A stretch of 9,804 nucleotides of DNA from the NCBI GenBank assembly GCA_009700715.1, contig WLLM01000020.1, positions 1 through 9,804 of the forward strand, read 5' to 3'. Positions 6,290 to 9,804 of this stretch are shown here, piece after piece. The position numbers and the translations under genes are program-made. Under the pieces are notes generated by a model. It had not been told where the DNA came from, made no database searches, and worked only from the letters and a program-made list of their open reading frames with translations. Position 1 is the stretch's first letter. Each line of letters starts with the position of its first letter. Origin of the DNA: Actinomycetota bacterium (GTDB lineage: Bacteria; Actinomycetota; Actinomycetes; Nanopelagicales; Nanopelagicaceae).

Positions 6290-7450
6290 CTATAGGGCGA
6301 GCATCTGCTCAAGTGCGAGTTTAGAGAATTTCGCAACTTCGGGAGCGACGCTGATCTGATTAACAACATGACCTTCGACAAGTGACTCCATCGCCCAAAC
6401 GAGGTGGGGGAGATCGATGCGATTCATAGTTGAGCAGTAGCAAACGGTTTTATCGAGAAAAACAATCTTCTTGTCAGGGTGAGATTTTGCAAGGCGGGAA
6501 ACCAAATTCAGTTCTGTACCAATTGCCCAGGCGCTGCCAGCCGGAGAGTTTTCTACAGTCTTGATAATCATTTCGGTGCTACCGACGACATCAGCAGCTG
6601 AGACGACTTCGTGCTGACATTCGGGGTGCACTAAAACCTTTATTCCGGGAACCTCTTTGCGGACCTGGTTAACTGATTCGAGAGAGAAGCGACCGTGAAC
6701 TGAACAATGTCCGCGCCAGAGAATGATCTTCGCTGCTTTAATTTCAGCAGGCGTTAGACCACCCATTGGCTTCCAAGGATTCCAAAGAACACAATCTTCA
6801 AGAGTTAGCCCTAAGGAGAGCACGGCAGTATTTCTTCCGAGATGCTGATCGGGCAAAAAGAGAATTTTCTCGCCTTTAGAAAGTGCCCATTCCATCGTCT
6901 TCTTTGCATTTGAAGAAGTGCAGATAGTTCCACCGTGTTCGCCTGTAAAACTTTTTATCGCCGCAGATGAATTCATATACGTGACCGGAATAGTTACATC
7001 GGCAACGCCGACTTCACCTAACTCTTTCCAGCACTGTGCAACTTGGTTAGCAGTTGCCATATCGGCCATTGAACAGCCTGCGGCAAGATCGGGGAGAATC
7101 ACTTTTTGGTTATTTGAGGTAAGTATGTCTGCGCTTTCGGCCATGAAGTGAACTCCGCAGAAGATTATGTATTCGGCACTTGATTGCGCGGCAGCTGCCT
7201 GCGCCAATTTGAATGAATCACCAGTTACATCGGCGAACTCGATGACTTCATCTCTTTGGTAATGATGGCCAAGTACAAGTGCGCGATCACCAAGGGTGGC
7301 GCGAGCAGCGCGAGCTCGTGCGATTAAATCTGGATCACTTGCTGCAGGAAGTTCGCCAGTGCATGAGACGCCTCGTTCGGAGGCGAGATCTCGACCCTGG
7401 CCAAGTAAAAGCAGGTCGGTCAGCACGGTCGAACGGACTGGTGTGGACAT
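6290..7450 (-). CDS. nadA: Quinolinate synthase A
   Basis: NadA condenses iminoaspartate with dihydroxyacetone phosphate to quinolinate in de novo NAD synthesis, using an oxygen-sensitive 4Fe-4S cluster. This copy has 386 residues. Diagnostic segments are VLGHHYQRDEVIEFAD (59-74), DSFKLAQ, FCGVHFMAESADIL with Cys98 (97-110), LPDLAAGCSMADM, YMNSSAAIKS, LFLPDQHLGRN, WRGHCSVHGRF with Cys249, and CYCSTMNRI with Cys337/Cys339. Cys98, Cys249 and one of the last pair are the expected cluster ligands. The frame is open to 7600, but that would run through erpA; homologues begin shortly before DLLLLGQG, so I use ATG 7450 (MSTPVRS). ATG 7468 is an alternative. A GAGAAT lies six bases before 7450, possibly a leaderless -10. 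nadB and nadC are not in the window. The gene is divergent from erpA, with a 67-base gap. Confidence 0.93.
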   Translation of the reverse strand: MSTPVRSTVLTDLLLLGQGRDLASERGVSCTGELPAASDPDLIARARAARATLGDRALVLGHHYQRDEVIEFADVTGDSFKLAQAAAAQSSAEYIIFCGVHFMAESADILTSNNQKVILPDLAAGCSMADMATANQVAQCWKELGEVGVADVTIPVTYMNSSAAIKSFTGEHGGTICTSSNAKKTMEWALSKGEKILFLPDQHLGRNTAVLSLGLTLEDCVLWNPWKPMGGLTPAEIKAAKIILWRGHCSVHGRFSLESVNQVRKEVPGIKVLVHPECQHEVVSAADVVGSTEMIIKTVENSPAGSAWAIGTELNLVSRLAKSHPDKKIVFLDKTVCYCSTMNRIDLPHLVWAMESLVEGHVVNQISVAPEVAKFSKLALEQMLAL

Positions 7451-7505
7451 GGACACATTCTCGCGCATATTTAGCGTTGCTGTCGCATCGACCGAGTGCG
7501 GCGGG

Positions 7506-7511
7506 TAGTCT
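7506..7511 (+). promoter_or_regulatory. Candidate -10 for leaderless erpA mRNA
   Basis: TAGTCT, preceded by GGG, is followed by six bases (TTACCC) and the erpA ATG at 7518. No Shine-Dalgarno sequence is present in this gap. The arrangement parallels the one before the aldo/keto reductase start. Confidence 0.45.
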
Positions 7512-7517
7512 TTACCC

Positions 7518-7889
7518 ATGACTACAGAGACATCAAACACAACAACCGAAGCGCCAGCATCTACTGGCCCGATCGTCCTTACAGATGTTGCAGCAGCCAA
7601 GGTTGCCGCGCTACTGGCTCAAGAAGGACGCGATGATCTCTATCTCCGTGTAGCAGTACAACCAGGCGGTTGTTCAGGTCTTCGTTACCAGCTCTACTTT
7701 GATGATCGCGATCAAGAAGGCGATATCTCTCATCAATTTGGAACTGTAAAAGTTGTCGTAGACAAGATGAGCGATCCATATTTAATGGGTGCGTCAATTG
7801 ACTTCGTTGACACAATTGAGAAGCAGGGCTTCACAATTGATAACCCAAATGCTGGCGGTTCATGCGCCTGCGGCGATTCATTTAACTAA
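7518..7889 (+). CDS. erpA: Iron-sulfur cluster insertion protein, A-type carrier (ErpA/IscA/HesB)
   Basis: This 123-residue cytoplasmic A-type carrier receives Fe-S clusters from a scaffold and inserts them into target enzymes. The three conserved cluster-binding cysteines are present: Cys52 in QPGGCSGLRYQL and Cys116/Cys118 in the C-terminal SCACGDSF. The first 17 residues are a Thr/Ser/Ala-rich extension, after which IVLTDVAAAKVAALL opens the usual HesB fold; core length is normal. It is followed 14 bases later by adoK on the same strand and is likely cotranscribed with it. The same pairing occurs in Mycobacterium tuberculosis (Rv2204c near Rv2202c), as I recall. Divergent nadA encodes a 4Fe-4S enzyme and is a plausible client. 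Confidence 0.92.
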   Translation: MTTETSNTTTEAPASTGPIVLTDVAAAKVAALLAQEGRDDLYLRVAVQPGGCSGLRYQLYFDDRDQEGDISHQFGTVKVVVDKMSDPYLMGASIDFVDTIEKQGFTIDNPNAGGSCACGDSFN

Positions 7890-7903
7890 ACACCGCCGAA
7901 TAA

Positions 7904-8884
7904 ATGAAGATCGGTGTTGCCGGTTCGGTAGGTCTTGACCACTTGATGACTTTCTCAGGAAAGTTCACCGATTCTTTAGTTGCTGGTTCACTCGAAAAGG
8001 TTTCTCTCTCCTTCCTAGTCGATGGCTTAGAAGTCCGCCGCGGTGGTTGCGCTGCAAATATCGCATTCGGTATGGGTTCACTTGGTCTGAGCCCAATTCT
8101 GATTGCGGCAGTTGGAATAGATTGGCCAGATTACGATGCTTGGTTGAAGCGTCACGGCGTTGACACATCACATGTTTGGATTTCTAAATCGCTTCACACC
8201 GCTCACTTCATGGTGACGACAGATACAGAGTTAAATCAGATCGCTTCATTTTTCCCAGGTGCGATGTCAGAAGCGCGAAACATTGAGTTGGCACCGATCA
8301 TGGAAAAGACTGGCAAGTTGGATCTAATTGTTATTTCTCCAGATGATCCCGAAGCGATGCTGCGACATTCTGAAGTAGCGCGCCAAGAAGGTATTGCGAT
8401 TGCGGCTGACCCGTCGCAGCAGATGGCCCGCATGAGCGGTGAGGAAATCAAAAAGCTCATAACTGGCGCAACTTATCTTTTCCTAAATGAGTACGAGCTT
8501 GCCTTAGCCATTCAAAAAACTGGCTGGAGCGATCGCGAAATTCTGGAGCAAGTGAAATATCGCGTAGTAACTCTCGGTTCCGAGGGAGCTCGCGTTGAAT
8601 CGCTACAAGGCGAAATGATCAAGGTAACTTGCCCGAAGGAGAAATCAAAGACCGATCCAACAGGTGTAGGCGATTCATTTAGATCTGGATTCGTGGCCGG
8701 TTTGGCTTGGGGGCTAAACCACGAACGTTGCGCACAACTTGGTTCAATGATCGCAACCTATGTAATTGAAACAACTGGAACACAGGAGTACCGCTTCACA
8801 TCAGCTGAATTCTTAGCGCGCTTTAAAGAGGCTTACGGAGCTAGCGCTGCTGCTGAGATCGAACCTCATCTACCAAAGCGTTAA
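7904..8884 (+). CDS. adoK: Adenosine kinase, PfkB family (Mycobacterium AdoK type)
   Basis: This 326-residue cytoplasmic PfkB-family kinase most likely phosphorylates adenosine to AMP with ATP. Both family signatures are present: RRGGCAANIAFGMG (45-58) and the anion-hole/catalytic motif DPTGVGDSFRSGF (251-263), with Asp257 as catalytic base. Long stretches agree with my memory of M. tuberculosis Rv2202c (AdoK): VSLSFLVD (33-40), QIASFFPGAMSEARNI (112-127), ADPSQQMARMSGEEI (168-182), TTGTQE near the end, and even Asp257 at the same number. That enzyme is structurally unlike human adenosine kinase. Other sugar or nucleoside substrates cannot be excluded from sequence alone. It is the second gene of the erpA unit. 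The last 44 bases overlap the convergent NifS-like gene. Confidence 0.87.
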   Translation: MKIGVAGSVGLDHLMTFSGKFTDSLVAGSLEKVSLSFLVDGLEVRRGGCAANIAFGMGSLGLSPILIAAVGIDWPDYDAWLKRHGVDTSHVWISKSLHTAHFMVTTDTELNQIASFFPGAMSEARNIELAPIMEKTGKLDLIVISPDDPEAMLRHSEVARQEGIAIAADPSQQMARMSGEEIKKLITGATYLFLNEYELALAIQKTGWSDREILEQVKYRVVTLGSEGARVESLQGEMIKVTCPKEKSKTDPTGVGDSFRSGFVAGLAWGLNHERCAQLGSMIATYVIETTGTQEYRFTSAEFLARFKEAYGASAAAEIEPHLPKR

Positions 8885-9804
8885 TTAATAAATCCACTTC
8901 ATCTGCGGTTGTTTGCGCATGCAAGGTAATTCGAATATTTCCATCTGTTGGTAGCCCCATTGCCGCGAGCACGTGGCTAGGTTGCAAGTTCATGGCAGTA
9001 CATGCTGATCCAGAATCAACAGATAACCCGCGGGTGCTTAATCCGCGCAGAATTTCTTCGCCATTGCAGTGCGGAAAGATAAATGAAGTTAGATGCGGCA
9101 TTGAATGATCTAATTTGCCGGCAATGATCGCCGACGGAAATTCTCGCAAAATTTCTGTGCGTAGTTTGGAAGTTAAACTCCGGATATTTGCATCATCTGG
9201 CGCAAAGTTCTCGAGAGCAACAGCGCTAGCGATTAACAAAGGGAGGGAAAATGTTCCATAGGTTCGGCGCACCGCAGAGATATGGGGGAGCGGGTTCTTC
9301 CAGTTTGCCGCATCGGCGATGGCAACTATGGCAAGCCCAGCCGGGCCTTCCCAGGAACGAGAGTCAAATACCGCACTGCTCCAATTCTTTGGAAGAGCGA
9401 TGCGGTTCCCACTTGCAGTAGCGTCAACTGCGATAAGTAAATCTTCGGGGAGAGATTGAGGAAGCTGATTTATAGCGCCAGTCTCTCCGTTTGCCAGTTG
9501 CAACGAGAGAATTGATCTTTTGGAAATTGCGATCTTAGAAAAATCTAATTTTCCATCGGCAGAAAGCGGAATGATTTCTGATATTCCAAGGTGTGATCTA
9601 GCCGTTGCAATGACACCAGAGCGATCTCCTGCGCCATAGAAAAGTTTCTGATCTGCGGATAGAAAGCCGCCGAGGGCTAGAAAATATCCGAGTCCAACCT
9701 CACCAGTGATTTCGATTTGATCAGCTTTTACGCCAAGGTTGGAGGCAAGCGATTCGATGGCGCTGGTACGAAGCAAGGCGGCCTTGCTTGGTACCTGTCC
9801 GATC
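8841..9804 (-). CDS. Degenerate NifS/IscS-like protein (class V aminotransferase fold), 5' end outside window
   Basis: About 320 codons are present and the frame is open through the right edge; the TTG at 9776 is only an internal codon, so the N-terminus is missing. The C-terminal half is clearly cysteine desulfurase-like: VDSGSACTAMNLQPSHVLAAMGL with the active-site Cys codon at 9000-9002, then NIRITL and TTADEVD. Yet the PLP site looks lost. Where IscS has SFSGHKIYGPKG, this protein has VFDSRSWEGPAG, putting Ser (codon 9354-9356) in place of the Schiff-base Lys and Arg in place of His. Where IscS has VDATQ it has VDATA (Ala codon 9414-9416). The TSGATESDN phosphate loop is TGEVGLGYF, and no His stands at the ring-stacking position. 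The frame is intact, so this is not simple decay. A non-desulfurase role, perhaps carrying sulfur on the cysteine or binding a partner, is inferred. Confidence 0.8.
   Translation of the reverse strand, partial: IGQVPSKAALLRTSAIESLASNLGVKADQIEITGEVGLGYFLALGGFLSADQKLFYGAGDRSGVIATARSHLGISEIIPLSADGKLDFSKIAISKRSILSLQLANGETGAINQLPQSLPEDLLIAVDATASGNRIALPKNWSSAVFDSRSWEGPAGLAIVAIADAANWKNPLPHISAVRRTYGTFSLPLLIASAVALENFAPDDANIRSLTSKLRTEILREFPSAIIAGKLDHSMPHLTSFIFPHCNGEEILRGLSTRGLSVDSGSACTAMNLQPSHVLAAMGLPTDGNIRITLHAQTTADEVDLLINALVDEVRSQQQR

Noticed and set aside
6283..6381. Longer DUF3043 start at 6381
   Set aside because: The extra 33 residues are antisense-free but lie within the nadA coding end and do not look like the family; MTSTSENNQ at 6282 is the natural start.
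7451..7600. N-terminal extension of nadA up to 7600
   Set aside because: It would cover the erpA start and its promoter; NadA relatives begin close to MSTPVRS, and the extra residues show no family similarity.
8841..9804. NifS-like gene as a pseudogene
   Set aside because: The frame is open over 320 codons with well-kept C-terminal motifs; the changes are substitutions at the cofactor site, not frameshifts or stops.
1..9804. CRISPR arrays, tRNA or rRNA genes, insertion sequences, prophage genes
   Set aside because: None were seen on reading; genes are housekeeping-like and tightly packed with no direct-repeat arrays or transposase motifs.

Overview
The window looks like a compact actinobacterial genome. 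Base composition is near-balanced (estimated by eye, not counted), intergenic gaps are tiny, and convergent genes overlap. The closest guess is a small-genome freshwater lineage of the Nanopelagicales (acI) type. Three things support Actinobacteria: a gene set I know from that phylum (DUF3043 protein, quinolinate synthase, ErpA-like protein, Mycobacterium-type adenosine kinase, divergent NifS-like protein), a secreted protein resembling the Streptomyces SCO2322 family, and start sites that look leaderless. The lineage assignment is inference.

Left part (1-4734). The 3' two thirds of gcvT (glycine cleavage T protein) enter from the left edge on the + strand. They meet tail-to-tail a minus-strand operon that runs leftward from about 4660. 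The operon begins with a cobalamin riboswitch (B12 box at 4536-4552, conserved core at 4585-4619) and encodes, in order, an SCO2322-like secreted protein, an EcfT membrane protein, a double-ATPase protein and a membrane S component. The last three genes are joined by ATGA and TAATG stop/start overlaps. Riboswitch plus transporter reads as an ECF-type vitamin B12 (or corrinoid precursor) uptake system with an uncharacterised exported partner.

Middle (4735-6282). An aldo/keto reductase reads rightward from a probable leaderless promoter that is back-to-back with the riboswitch promoter. It meets a DUF3043 membrane protein, which is the distal gene of the leftward nadA operon.

Right part (6290-9804). 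nadA (quinolinate synthase, a 4Fe-4S enzyme) reads left. erpA (A-type Fe-S carrier) and adoK (adenosine kinase) read right. adoK overlaps tail-to-tail a NifS-family protein cut by the right edge. Two genes concern iron-sulfur clusters directly: erpA delivers them and nadA needs one. The NifS homologue would at first sight be the sulfur donor. However, it keeps the cysteine loop while the PLP-binding lysine and its surroundings appear to be replaced, so it is probably not a working cysteine desulfurase.

No tRNA, rRNA, CRISPR array, insertion sequence or long repeat was seen. The points most worth a second look are the B12-controlled operon with its SCO2322-like protein, the mutually exclusive pairings downstream of the riboswitch, and the NifS homologue without its lysine.
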